Position numbers and translations under genes: made by a program
Notes under the pieces: generated by a model
Seen by the model: the letters and a program-made list of their open reading frames with translations, nothing else
Database searches by the model: none
Told to the model about the DNA's origin: nothing
Origin: Alphaproteobacteria bacterium
Lineage (GTDB): Bacteria > Pseudomonadota > Alphaproteobacteria > Thalassobaculales > Thalassobaculaceae
Direction: 5' to 3'
Assembly (NCBI GenBank): GCA_022822665.1
Contig: JAJEAR010000069.1
Location: 1-64,000, forward strand
Length of the DNA stretch: 64,000 nucleotides
Part shown: positions 25,917-34,852 of the stretch, piece by piece
How the letters are laid out: every line of letters begins with the position of its first letter
Position numbering within the stretch: the first letter of the stretch is position 1

Positions 25917-27110
25917 TCAGATCACGCCGTCGCTTCGCAACTGTTCGATCTCGGCTTCTTCCAGGCCGAGTTCGGCCAGGACCTCGTCGGTGTGTTCCCC
26001 GTACTCGGGCGGCGGGCGGGTAAAGCTCGACGGCGTACGGGACAGGCGGACCGGCTGGGCCACAAGGGACAGGTCGCCGCGGGCATGCCCCTTCACTGTG
26101 TCCGCCATGGCGAGATGGCGGACCTGGGGATCCTCGAATGCCCGGTCCACGGTATGGATCGGACCGGACGGAACCCCGTTGTCGTTGAACAGCGTCACCC
26201 AGTGCTCGGTGGTCTCGTTTTCGAGCAGCTGCTGGATCTCGGCGTTCAGCGCATCGCGGTTCGCCGACCGGGACGCGGCATCGGCATAGTCCGGGTTCTC
26301 GGCCAGATCCTCGCGTCCCACCACGGCACAGAACCGCTTCCAGATCACCTGGCCGGCAACCCCGAGGTTCATGTACCCATCGCTTGTCCGGAATACACCG
26401 GTCGGAATACTGGTCGGGTGGTTGTTTCCGGCGGTCTTCGGCACCTCGCGGTCCACGAGCCAGCGGGCGGCCTGGAAGTCGAGCATGAACAGCTGCGCCT
26501 GCAGCAGCGAGGTGTCGATCCACTGTCCCCTGCCCGAGACCTCGCGCTCCAGCAGGGCAATCATGATGCCCTGGGCCGCGAACAGGCCGGCGCAGAGGTC
26601 GGCAACCGGGATCCCGGCGCGCACCGGGCCCTGGCCGATCAGCCCGGTGATCGACATCAGCCCGCCCATTCCCTGGGCGATCTGGTCGAACCCGGGCCGG
26701 GTCGCGTAGGGGCCGTCCTGACCGAAGCCCGAGATGCTTGCGTAGACGAGCCCGGGATTGTCGGCGCTCAGCGCCTCGTAGTCGATACCGAGCCGGTGCT
26801 TCACGTCCGGGCGGTAGTTCTCCACGACCACGTCGGCGGTCCGGGCAAGCCGCTTGAACAGCTCCAGTCCGCGCGGGTCCTTGAGGTTGAGGGTAACCGC
26901 GCGCTTGTTGCGATGCAGGTTGAGGAAATCCGAACCATGCCGCGAACCGCCGAGCGCATTGCCGCCCTCGAGCCGCTCCGGCAGTTCGACCTTGATGACG
27001 TTCGCGCCCCAGTCCGCGAGCTGGCGCACGCAGGTGGGACCGGCACGCACCCGTGTGAGGTCGAGGACGGTAAACCTCTGCAGGGCGGTCGAGGCAGGCG
27101 CCGTGGGCAT
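25917..27110 (-). CDS. CaiB/BaiF-family (class III) CoA-transferase
   Basis: The 397-aa protein moves CoA between carboxylic acids through an aspartyl-CoA thioester. LDLTRVRAGPTCVRQLADWG and VKVELPER-like KVELPER mark the N-terminal Rossmann part, and GIPVADLCAGLFAAQGI contains the catalytic Asp. ATG 27110 is chosen because GGGGAG lies 9 bases upstream; a second ATG two codons before it is possible. Operon with the crotonase downstream. Confidence 0.88.
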   Translation of the reverse strand: MPTAPASTALQRFTVLDLTRVRAGPTCVRQLADWGANVIKVELPERLEGGNALGGSRHGSDFLNLHRNKRAVTLNLKDPRGLELFKRLARTADVVVENYRPDVKHRLGIDYEALSADNPGLVYASISGFGQDGPYATRPGFDQIAQGMGGLMSITGLIGQGPVRAGIPVADLCAGLFAAQGIMIALLEREVSGRGQWIDTSLLQAQLFMLDFQAARWLVDREVPKTAGNNHPTSIPTGVFRTSDGYMNLGVAGQVIWKRFCAVVGREDLAENPDYADAASRSANRDALNAEIQQLLENETTEHWVTLFNDNGVPSGPIHTVDRAFEDPQVRHLAMADTVKGHARGDLSLVAQPVRLSRTPSSFTRPPPEYGEHTDEVLAELGLEEAEIEQLRSDGVI

Positions 27111-27205
27111 GACCATGATCTCCCCGTTGTCCGGCAAAGCGGCGGAAGTTGATGAGGCGCTCCCGTCCGGTCAGGCCGGGCGGGCCCGCAGCCTGTAACG
27201 GGCGC

Positions 27206-27349
27206 CTACAGGCCGAACCTGCGCATCGACCGGGCGAGCCCCCTGTGCGCGGCGCGACGCACACCGAACCGGACCACTCCGCCCGGGCCCTTCGAGGCCG
27301 CCGAGAGGAATGCGAAGACCGAGAGGACGCGGTAGAGCGAACGCAGCAT
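27206..27349 (-). CDS. 47-aa basic small protein, unrecognised
   Basis: A 47-codon frame begins MLRSLYRVLSVFAFLSAASK and ends RSMRRFGL. GGGGAG sits about 9 bases before ATG 27349. It has a hydrophobic N-terminal half and an Arg-rich C-terminal half (VRRAAHRGLARSMRRFG), suggesting a membrane- or nucleic-acid-associated peptide. Similar short Arg-rich proteins occur near metabolic genes in other alphaproteobacteria, from memory. It lies between CaiB and cimA on their strand. Confidence 0.55.
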   Translation of the reverse strand: MLRSLYRVLSVFAFLSAASKGPGGVVRFGVRRAAHRGLARSMRRFGL

Positions 27350-27543
27350 GATCAGGATCTCCCCGGACGGACCATCGGGACGAGACGATGGCCCCGGGGC
27401 TCGGCCAAGTCAATCTGCCGGTGGCAGGCCGCCACCCCGTTGCCACATTCCTGCCAGACTTGTCGTGCAGTATTGCAGCCTGTTGTCCGCCTGGCGGCGC
27501 GTGGACCGGCCTTCCTCCCCCCGGTTCGCGCGCCGCCGTCGCG

Positions 27544-29208
27544 TCAGGTCGGGCGGTTTGCACCGGCTGCCGCCTGCCCCCGTTCCCCGGTCCGGCGTGC
27601 CGTATCGGGGCGAGGAACACCGTCCTTCAGCAGCTTGAAGGTCAGGCTGTCGGAGAGCGCCATGATCGAGGCGTCGATGATGTTGCCCGAGACACCCACC
27701 GTGGTCCAGCGCCCGTCCCGGTCGCCACTCTCGATCATCACCCGGGTGGTGGCATCGGTACCGTCACCGTCGACGGGCGGCGGCAGGATCCGGACCTTGT
27801 AGTCGATCAGGCGCACGTCCCCGAGGCACGGATAGTGGCGGACCAGGGCCTTGCGGATCGCGATGTCGAGCGCGTTGACCGGACCGTTGCCGACGGCGAC
27901 TTCATGCAGCCGGTCGGCGCCGACCTCGATGGTCGCCGTCGCCTCCGACTCGATGACCAGGACACCGCGGGCGTTGAAGCGGCGTTCGTCGATCACGCGG
28001 AACCGGTCGATGGAAAAGTATCCGGGCACGGTCCCGACCAGCCGGCGCGCCAGCAGTTCGAAACTCGCCTCCGCACTGTCGAAGGCATAGCCGAGGTACT
28101 CCTTCTCCTTCACGTCCTCGACAAGCCGCCCGATCCTGGCGTCTCCGGGATCGAGTTCCAGTCCGATCTGGCGCAGCCTGGCCAGGATATTCGACCGACC
28201 GGCCTGGTCCGACACCAGGATCTGGCGCTGGTTGCCCACCAGCGCCGGATCGATGTGCTCGTAGGTCCGCGGGTCCTTTTCCACCGCCGAGACGTGCAGG
28301 CCACCCTTGTGGGCAAAGGCCGACGCCCCGACGTAGGCGGCGCGGGCGTCGGGCACCCGGTTGAGCCGTTCATCGAGCAGGCGCGACAGTGCGGTCAGCT
28401 TGCGCAGTCCGTCCGCGGTCACGCCGGTCTCGTATCCCAGCTTCAGCACCAGTGACGGGATCAGCGAGCACAGGTTGGCATTACCGCAGCGCTCGCCGAG
28501 ACCGTTGATGGTGCCCTGGACCTGGCGCGCACCGGCCCTGACGGCGGCCAGGGTATTCGCCACCGCATTCTCGGTGTCGTTGTGGCAGTGGATCCCGAGG
28601 TGACTGCCGGGAACCACGGCCGTCATGTTCCCGACGATGTCCCCGACTTCGTGCGGCAGGGTGCCGCCGTTGGTATCGCACAGCACCACCCAGCGCGCGC
28701 CGGCGTCGTACGCGGTCTCCGCGCAGGCCCGGGCAAACCCGGGATCTTCCCTGTAGCCGTCAAAGAAGTGCTCGCAGTCGAACATGGGCTCGAAACCGCT
28801 GGCGGCCGCATGCGCGATGCTGTCGGCGATCATCGCCAGGTTCTCGTCCCGGCTGATGCCGAGAGCCAGGTCGACGTGAAAGCCCCAGCTCTTGCCGACC
28901 AGGCACGTCGCGTGGGCGCGCGCCGCCAGCACACCGGCAAGGCCCGGATCGTTGTGTGCGCTGCGCCCGGCGCGCCGGGTCATCCCGAACGCCACCAGCC
29001 TGGCCCGCGCGAGCGCCGGCGGAGCGGCAAAGAAGGTGTCATCTGTGGGGTTGGCGCCCGGCCAGCCACCCTCGATGTAGTCGATCCCGATCTCGTCGAG
29101 CGCGCGCGCGATCGCCGCCTTGTCGGCAACGGTAAAGTCGACGCCGCGGGTCTGCTGCCCGTCGCGCAGGGTGGTGTCGAAGAGATACAGGCGGTCGTCG
29201 CCGGTCAT
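27544..29208 (-). CDS. cimA: Citramalate synthase
   Basis: CimA condenses pyruvate and acetyl-CoA to citramalate, giving a threonine-independent route to 2-oxobutyrate and isoleucine. The 554-aa protein starts [19 protein letters not shown], the CimA version of the isopropylmalate-synthase motif. It has the metal-binding [13 protein letters not shown] and [12 protein letters not shown]. The C-terminal 150 residues form the LeuA-type allosteric domain, probably inhibited by isoleucine. ATG 29208 skips 13 upstream residues without homology. Confidence 0.88.
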   Translation of the reverse strand: MTGDDRLYLFDTTLRDGQQTRGVDFTVADKAAIARALDEIGIDYIEGGWPGANPTDDTFFAAPPALARARLVAFGMTRRAGRSAHNDPGLAGVLAARAHATCLVGKSWGFHVDLALGISRDENLAMIADSIAHAAASGFEPMFDCEHFFDGYREDPGFARACAETAYDAGARWVVLCDTNGGTLPHEVGDIVGNMTAVVPGSHLGIHCHNDTENAVANTLAAVRAGARQVQGTINGLGERCGNANLCSLIPSLVLKLGYETGVTADGLRKLTALSRLLDERLNRVPDARAAYVGASAFAHKGGLHVSAVEKDPRTYEHIDPALVGNQRQILVSDQAGRSNILARLRQIGLELDPGDARIGRLVEDVKEKEYLGYAFDSAEASFELLARRLVGTVPGYFSIDRFRVIDERRFNARGVLVIESEATATIEVGADRLHEVAVGNGPVNALDIAIRKALVRHYPCLGDVRLIDYKVRILPPPVDGDGTDATTRVMIESGDRDGRWTTVGVSGNIIDASIMALSDSLTFKLLKDGVPRPDTARRTGERGQAAAGANRPT

Positions 29209-29329
29209 GTCGTCACCGCCAGTGCACCGACGCGTCGTACGCGGCACGGCGAAGGTTGTCTCCGGACCCGGCCACCCGGACCCGGGCGCTGTTTACTCTC
29301 CCAGGGCCGGGAATGACAGCCCCGACCGG

Positions 29330-30352
29330 TCAGCCGCCCGGTTGTTCCTCGCGCGCCAGCTGCGAAATGATGCCGCGCAGCATGTTGGGCCCGCGGTCGA
29401 TCGCCAGCCTGACCGGCCGGCGGCCGTCCGCCCGGTCCTCGCGCCGCTGGATCGCCTCGAGGATCGCCTTGTCCTCGTCGAACGCGACCCGCAGCTGGGT
29501 GTTCATGCGCTCCCCGATCCCGGGATCGTCGAGACCGATGTTGCGGGAATGCGCCCAGTGATCCACGGTTTCGGTCGCGCTCACCGGGGTCAGGAAGTGC
29601 ATGGCGTACAGCCGGACCCCCTCGTCGCGGTCGGCCTCCGTGGCATGGCGCGAGGTCTCGATGCTGCCGAAGTCGATCACCGCGATGTTGGGTGCGTGGA
29701 AATGGTAGTAGTGCCAGCGGTCGACCATGCCGGCGAACCCGCCAAACGCCTTGAAGAACCCGATCGGCGGCGCATTCCTGATCCAGCGCGAGGTGATCAC
29801 CGTCCTGTCGTGGCGCACCACGTCGACCGGCACGCCCTCGCTCTCGGGGTTCCCGAGGGTGGTGGGATGCACGAAGGCGACATGCGCCGGATCGCAGAGG
29901 TTTTCGGCCAGGTGCAGGTAGTTCGCCCGGATGTGCAGCGCGTCTCCGTACTCCAGCGCCCGGTCGGGGCCGAGATAGGCCGACAGATCGTGCACGGGCG
30001 TGACCGCGGCGGGGTCCCCGATCCACACCCACACCACACCGTGCTCCTCGCATACCGGGTAAGAGCGCACGAAGGCCGAGTCCGGCAGGTTCGACTGGCC
30101 CGGAATGCGCACGCAGCGGCCGTCGGGCCCGAAGGTCATGCCGTGGTATCCGCACTCGATCGCATCACCGCGGATCCGGCCCATCGAAAGCGGCAGTCGC
30201 CTGTGCGGGCACTGGTCCTCCAGCGCCGCGACCGACCCGTCCGCGGTGCGATAGACGACGATGTCCTCGTCGAGCACTCGCAGGCCGAGCGGCCGGTCGG
30301 CCAGGTCCCGGCTCCAGGCGACGACGTACCAGGCGTTGCGGACGAAAGTCAT
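29330..30352 (-). CDS. Rieske-type aromatic ring-hydroxylating/O-demethylating oxygenase (VanA-like)
   Basis: The 340-aa alpha subunit has the Rieske 2Fe-2S motif Cys48-x-His50 and Cys67-x2-His70 (DQCPHRRLPLS, ECGYHGMTF) and the mononuclear iron site NLCDPAHVAFVHP (about residues 150-165). FVRNAWYVVAW is the typical VanA-like start. Such enzymes demethylate vanillate or hydroxylate aromatics using an electron-transfer partner, which is not in this window. ATG 30352 skips 13 upstream residues. Substrate inferred only as aromatic or methoxylated. Confidence 0.82.
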   Translation of the reverse strand: MTFVRNAWYVVAWSRDLADRPLGLRVLDEDIVVYRTADGSVAALEDQCPHRRLPLSMGRIRGDAIECGYHGMTFGPDGRCVRIPGQSNLPDSAFVRSYPVCEEHGVVWVWIGDPAAVTPVHDLSAYLGPDRALEYGDALHIRANYLHLAENLCDPAHVAFVHPTTLGNPESEGVPVDVVRHDRTVITSRWIRNAPPIGFFKAFGGFAGMVDRWHYYHFHAPNIAVIDFGSIETSRHATEADRDEGVRLYAMHFLTPVSATETVDHWAHSRNIGLDDPGIGERMNTQLRVAFDEDKAILEAIQRREDRADGRRPVRLAIDRGPNMLRGIISQLAREEQPGG

Positions 30353-30536
30353 GGGCCCGTCCCTCCCGTCACGTAATGCGTCCCGGGTCACTATGGTCGA
30401 TCATGTTCCGCGGCGACAGGGTGAAAGACGCGGCACGGCCGGCAATGCGCGCTTTGCCCGACCTGTTGCGCCGTGTAGTGTGGACTTGGACCAACAGGAG
30501 GCACTCGCCGAACAACAGAGCGTGGGAGACCAACAG

Positions 30537-31673
30537 ATGAAGTTCAGCAAAACCGGCATGACGCGCCGGCTTGGCGTGCTGACCGTGTGCGCAGGCGCAC
30601 TGGTCGGTCTGTCTGCAACCGGGTCGCTGGCCGCGGACCCCGTGACACTGCGGATCGCAGCCGACCTGACCGGACCGCCGCATCCCGCCGGTATCGCGAT
30701 GGAGTACTTCAAGGAACGTCTCGCCGAGGAGATCCCCGGCAGCGAGGTCCGGACCTATTACGCCGGCGCGCTGTACCGGATCCCGGAGGCCATCGAGGCG
30801 ATGACGGACGGCAACCTCGAGATGACATGGGGTCAGTTCGGCAAGTCCTCGCAGATCGAACCCTACGCGAGCGTGGTGATCGGCCCGCAGCTGCTGTCGA
30901 CACCGGGCGCCATCAACGCGCTTGATTCCTTCGAGACCTTCAAGATGCTGCAGGACCGGTTCGCCAAGGTCCACGACGTCAAGATCTTCGCCTCGGCACA
31001 CCTGAGCATGTACATGGGCGCGGGCGCCGGCTTCCGGCTGCTGAAGCCCGAGGATTTCGAGAACCGGAAGATCCGCTCCATGGGACCGGCCGAGAACGCC
31101 GCGCTCAAGGCGTGGGGCGCCAACCCGACCACCATGGCCTTCGGTGACGTGCCGCCGGCGCTGCAGACCGGCGTTATCGACGGCCTGCTCACCAGTCTCG
31201 GCGGGTTCAACAACACCAAGGAACAGGCGCCGTACTTCACGGTTGCCGGCATCAACGGCATCGTCGGCGACTACTACTGGATCGGTGCCTCGCTCAGCTG
31301 GTGGAACTCCCTGTCCGACGAGCAGCGCACCATCATCGAAAACCTGCTCGTCAACGACGTGATCCCGTTCCAGAAGCAGATGAACTGGTGCAACGACCGG
31401 CGCCTGGTCGACAAGTTCGAGACCAAGGATCCGTCGAAGCCCGGCATCTACATCATGAACGCCGATGAGGCCGGCGCCCTGCGTGACAAGCTTGGGAACG
31501 CGACGGCGGACTGGGTCAAGGCGAACACGCCTGATGATGCCAACCCGTGGGTGGACAAGTTCGTCGAGGAGGCAACCGCTGCCACGGCGGCCAACCCGAT
31601 GGGCTCGGATCCGCTGGAGAAGACCGACTGTGGGGAAATGGCCAAGTACTTCGCGAAGTACGTGAAGAAGTAA
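30537..31673 (+). CDS. dctP: TRAP transporter substrate-binding protein (DctP)
   Basis: The 378-aa periplasmic binding protein has a Sec signal (LGVLTVCAGALVGLSATGSLAA-DPV) and the DctP fold (YFKERLAEEIPGSEVRTYYAG near residue 65; KIRSMGPAENAALKAWGANPT). The usual ligand Arg of the R-S motif is replaced by KIRSMGPAEN-type residues, compatible with a carboxylate. GGGAG lies 8 bases before ATG 30537. It delivers substrate to DctQM encoded just downstream, after a strong hairpin. Confidence 0.88.
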   Translation: MKFSKTGMTRRLGVLTVCAGALVGLSATGSLAADPVTLRIAADLTGPPHPAGIAMEYFKERLAEEIPGSEVRTYYAGALYRIPEAIEAMTDGNLEMTWGQFGKSSQIEPYASVVIGPQLLSTPGAINALDSFETFKMLQDRFAKVHDVKIFASAHLSMYMGAGAGFRLLKPEDFENRKIRSMGPAENAALKAWGANPTTMAFGDVPPALQTGVIDGLLTSLGGFNNTKEQAPYFTVAGINGIVGDYYWIGASLSWWNSLSDEQRTIIENLLVNDVIPFQKQMNWCNDRRLVDKFETKDPSKPGIYIMNADEAGALRDKLGNATADWVKANTPDDANPWVDKFVEEATAATAANPMGSDPLEKTDCGEMAKYFAKYVKK

Positions 31674-31697
31674 CCGCGCAGGCCGTGCATGCATGAA

Positions 31698-31728
31698 GGC
31701 GGCGGGCTGCCGTGGGCAGCCCGCCGTC
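31698..31728 (+). terminator. Long GC hairpin between dctP and dctQ
   Basis: An 11-bp perfect stem GGCGGGCTGCC/GGCAGCCCGCC with loop GTG (31712-31714) extends by three more pairs outward. Only a short T run (CTTT) follows, so it is probably a transcript-stabilising or partly terminating hairpin that keeps dctP mRNA more abundant than the membrane subunits, as in many TRAP operons. The stem is seen directly; the effect is inferred. Confidence 0.6.
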
Positions 31729-31749
31729 GGCTTTGGGAGGGTGTATGCA

Positions 31750-32307
31750 ATGGATGAAGCTGTGGACCGGGTGTACCGGGCACTGCGGTTCTGCCTGGAT
31801 GCCATCATCGGCAACTGCGCGGCGGCGGTCCTCCTGGGAGCGACCCTGCTCGCGATCGCCGAGATATTCCGCCGCTACATACTCGGCGTGGTGTTCGAAT
31901 GGGGCCAGGACGCGGTGACCTACATGGTCATCAGCGCCATGTTCCTGTACTTCGCCGTCACCCAGGCCCGGCGCGGTCACCTGATCATGAGCGCCGGCAT
32001 CGACGCCATGCGCGCCAAGGGCCTGCGCCGCACCCTGGTCGTGCTGCGCACCGGCGTCTCCCTGCTCTCGATCGGGATTTTCAGCGGGTTCGTCACCTGG
32101 GGGATACCCACGCTCGAGAGAACCATCCTCATGGAACGCAAGACCCAGAGCATGATCCTGCTGGTGTGGCCGTTCCAGACCTGCCTGATCGTCGGGTTCG
32201 GGCTGATGGCGCTCGTGACCCTGTTCCACCTTTACCAGGATGTCCGCGCCCTGATGGGAACCACGGTCTTTGCCTGGTCACCGCCGGAAGAAGCCACCGA
32301 TATCTGA
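31750..32307 (+). CDS. dctQ: TRAP transporter small permease (DctQ)
   Basis: The 185-aa protein has four membrane spans and the DctQ features EIFRRYILGVVFEWGQDAVTYMV and RRGHLIMSAGID. It bridges the binding protein and the DctM channel in the inner membrane. ATG 31750 follows GGGAGG by 9 bases and removes 19 unlikely upstream residues. Confidence 0.88.
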   Translation: MDEAVDRVYRALRFCLDAIIGNCAAAVLLGATLLAIAEIFRRYILGVVFEWGQDAVTYMVISAMFLYFAVTQARRGHLIMSAGIDAMRAKGLRRTLVVLRTGVSLLSIGIFSGFVTWGIPTLERTILMERKTQSMILLVWPFQTCLIVGFGLMALVTLFHLYQDVRALMGTTVFAWSPPEEATDI

Positions 32308-32325
32308 CCCAAGGGCGCTGACGAC

Positions 32326-33612
32326 ATGCACCTTCTCGGTTCCTCCCTGATCATCCTGCTCGTCGTCGGCGCACCGATCGGGATCGCGCTCTCCGGCGCA
32401 ACCATCCTGGTGGTGCTGACGGACCCGATCATGACCCCGAAGGCCCTGTTCCGGTCCTTCTTCAGCTTCCTGTCCAGTTACACCCTGATGGCGATCCCGT
32501 TCTTCATCTACGCCGGGTTCCTGATGGAGCGGACCGGGCTGATCGCCAAGCTGTTCAAGTTCGCCGACTCCCTGATCGGCTGGCTGCCGGGCGGTTTTGC
32601 CTACGCGACACTGCTCGCCGCCGTCATGTTCGGGGCGATTTCCGGCTCCAGCACGGCCATGGCCGCGGCGATGGGGGTCATCGCCTATCCCGAGATGATC
32701 CGCCGCGGCTACCCGGTGTGGATGGCCGCGGGCATCATTGCCTGCGGCGGCGGCATCGCCCTGCTCATCCCGCCGAGCATCACGCTGATCCTGTTCGGCA
32801 TCATCACCGAGGAATCGATCGTCGCGCTGTTCTTCGCCGGCGTCGTTCCCGGCATCATGCTGGCGCTGAGCGACGCGGTGATCATCGTCGCGATCTCGTT
32901 CTACATGCGGCTTCCCGCGGGCACCTTCAGCGTTCGCAACGTCGTCTCGGCGCTGTGGGAGGCATGGCCGGCCCTGCTGATGCCGGTGATCATCCTGGGC
33001 GGGCTCTACGGCGGGCTGTTTACGCCCACCGAAGCGGGAGCGGCCGCCTGCGCCTATGCCATGGTCTACGGGCTGCTCTCCGGTGGCCTGCGGTTCCTCA
33101 GGGAACTGATGCCGACAACCAAACGCGCCGCCAACCTGACCGCCATCGTGTTCTTCGTGCTCGGCTGCGTCGGGGTGTTCCAGTTCCTGCTCGCCAACAA
33201 GGGCTGGCCGCAGGACGTGGCGAACTGGGTGAACGACCAGGGTCTGTCGCAGCTCGGCTTCCTCGTCCTGCTGCTCGTGGTCATGCTGTTCCTGTCGATG
33301 TTCCTGACCGGTGTCGCGATCCTGGTGCTGACCGTGCCGATCTTCTTCCCGGTCGCGCTGACGCTCGGGGTCGACCCGGTCCACCTCGGCATCCTGACCG
33401 CACTCGCGATCGAAATGGGCGGCGTGATCCCGCCTGTCGGGCTCAACCTGTTCGCTGTCAGCGGAACCACCGGTGTCTCGGTAACCAAGGTCATGCAGGG
33501 CGCCATACCGTTTCTCTTCACCGACGGTCTGGTGCTGATCCTGGTGCTGCTGTTCCCGATCCTGGCCCTGTGGCTGCCGCTGAACGCGGTCAAGTCGGCC
33601 TTCGGAAGCTGA
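32326..33612 (+). CDS. dctM: TRAP transporter large permease (DctM)
   Basis: The 428-aa ion-coupled channel subunit has about twelve spans and the DctM motifs FGAISGSSTAMAAAMG and MGGVIPPVGLNLFAVSG. Together with DctPQ it imports a carboxylate using a Na+ or H+ gradient. It starts 18 bases after dctQ. Confidence 0.9.
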   Translation: MHLLGSSLIILLVVGAPIGIALSGATILVVLTDPIMTPKALFRSFFSFLSSYTLMAIPFFIYAGFLMERTGLIAKLFKFADSLIGWLPGGFAYATLLAAVMFGAISGSSTAMAAAMGVIAYPEMIRRGYPVWMAAGIIACGGGIALLIPPSITLILFGIITEESIVALFFAGVVPGIMLALSDAVIIVAISFYMRLPAGTFSVRNVVSALWEAWPALLMPVIILGGLYGGLFTPTEAGAAACAYAMVYGLLSGGLRFLRELMPTTKRAANLTAIVFFVLGCVGVFQFLLANKGWPQDVANWVNDQGLSQLGFLVLLLVVMLFLSMFLTGVAILVLTVPIFFPVALTLGVDPVHLGILTALAIEMGGVIPPVGLNLFAVSGTTGVSVTKVMQGAIPFLFTDGLVLILVLLFPILALWLPLNAVKSAFGS

Positions 33613-33617
33613 GACCC

Positions 33618-33635
33618 CGGGCCGTGACCGGCCCG
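33618..33635 (+). terminator. Hairpin after dctM
   Basis: CGGGCCG-TGAC-CGGCCCG, a perfect 7-bp stem 6 bases after the dctM stop. No T run follows, so it is more likely an mRNA 3'-end stabiliser or a Rho-linked end than a classic intrinsic terminator. Confidence 0.4.
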
Positions 33636-33922
33636 CGTGCGGGTGACCGTATCGGGACCATAACCGGATCTTCCCTGTTTGCGCGGCCGCCCTCCCTCGC
33701 GCCGGGCGGGCGCAGGGCCGTGCCGGAAAGCCGACGCGGACGGGCACCGGGATCCCGCCGAAGTGGACGACGGGGCCGGGATCGATCCCGCCGGTCGCCT
33801 GCGCCGGCGGGATACGGGGCAACCGTCCCCGGTATGATCCCTCGGTCCGGCTGCCTTGATTCAGGCGGTTCCGCCTCTTATTTTCTCGCACCCGCAGCAT
33901 GACCCCGGATTGACCATCCACG
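33636..33922. other. Spacer before glyQ, with a candidate promoter
   Basis: About 290 GC-rich bases. Near the right end TTGATT (33856-33861), a 17-base spacer and TATTTT (33879-33884) make a plausible sigma-70 promoter for glyQS and ppdK. The spacer carries AGGCGG-TT-CCGCCT, a perfect 6-bp inverted repeat that could be a regulatory site. Nothing gene-like is seen; in particular no glycine riboswitch or T-box was recognised. Confidence 0.45.
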
Positions 33923-34852
33923 ATGACCGACCGTGTCTCCGACAGGCCCGCCAGCGACTTCCAGTCCCTGATCCTGACGCTGCAGCAGTACTGGGCCGAC
34001 CAGGGCTGCGTGATCCTGCAGCCGCTCGACATGGAGGTCGGGGCCGGGACCTTCCATCCGGCAACCACCCTGCGGTCGCTGGGTCCCGACGACGTGTGGA
34101 ACACCGCTTATGTGCAGCCGTCGCGACGACCCACCGACGGCCGGTACGGCGAGAACCCGAACCGGCTGCAGCACTACTACCAGTTCCAGGTTCTGATGAA
34201 GCCGTCTCCGGCAGACAGCCAGGAACTCTACCTCGGTTCCCTGGCGGCGATCGGCCTCGATCCCATGGCACATGACGTGCGTTTCGTCGAGGATGACTGG
34301 GAGAGCCCGACCCTGGGTGCCTGGGGGCTCGGCTGGGAGGTTTGGTGCGACGGGATGGAGGTGTCGCAGTACACCTATTTCCAGCAGGTGGGCGGCATCG
34401 AGTGCGATCCGGTGCCACTGGAACTCACCTACGGCCTCGAACGGCTTGCCATGTATGTCCAGGGCGTCGAATCGATCTTCGATCTCGACTGGAACGGCAG
34501 GCCCGCCAGTCAGGGCGGCAAGCTTTACCGGGACATCTTCCACCAGGCAGAGCAGGAATACTCCGCATACAACTTCGAGTGCGCCGACACCCGGGCTCTG
34601 CTGCGCCACTTCGAGGATGCCGAGGCCGAGTGCACCCGGCTGCTGCAGCGCAGCATCCCGCTGCCGCTGCCGGCCTACGACCAGTGCATGAAGGCCAGTC
34701 ACCTGTTCAACCTGCTCGATGCCCGGGGCGTGATCAGCGTCGCCGAACGCCAGTCCTACATCGGACGGGTACGGACACTGGCCCGGGGATGCTGCGAAGC
34801 CTGGATCGCCGCCGGCGACAGCCGGAAGGCACGGCAGACCGGCCATGGCTGA
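33923..34852 (+). CDS. glyQ: Glycyl-tRNA synthetase alpha subunit
   Basis: GlyQ is the class II catalytic subunit that charges tRNA-Gly with glycine in the (alpha beta)2 enzyme. The 309-aa protein has [57 protein letters not shown] and [22 protein letters not shown], all diagnostic. It overlaps glyS by 8 bases. Confidence 0.96.
   Translation: MTDRVSDRPASDFQSLILTLQQYWADQGCVILQPLDMEVGAGTFHPATTLRSLGPDDVWNTAYVQPSRRPTDGRYGENPNRLQHYYQFQVLMKPSPADSQELYLGSLAAIGLDPMAHDVRFVEDDWESPTLGAWGLGWEVWCDGMEVSQYTYFQQVGGIECDPVPLELTYGLERLAMYVQGVESIFDLDWNGRPASQGGKLYRDIFHQAEQEYSAYNFECADTRALLRHFEDAEAECTRLLQRSIPLPLPAYDQCMKASHLFNLLDARGVISVAERQSYIGRVRTLARGCCEAWIAAGDSRKARQTGHG

Noticed and set aside
25815..27152. 445-codon plus-strand frame over the CoA-transferase
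   Set aside because: Antisense shadow; CaiB motifs are on the minus strand.
33636..33922. Glycine riboswitch or T-box before glyQ
   Set aside because: No paired glycine-aptamer core or specifier-loop/T-box sequence seen; only a promoter-like pair and a short palindrome.
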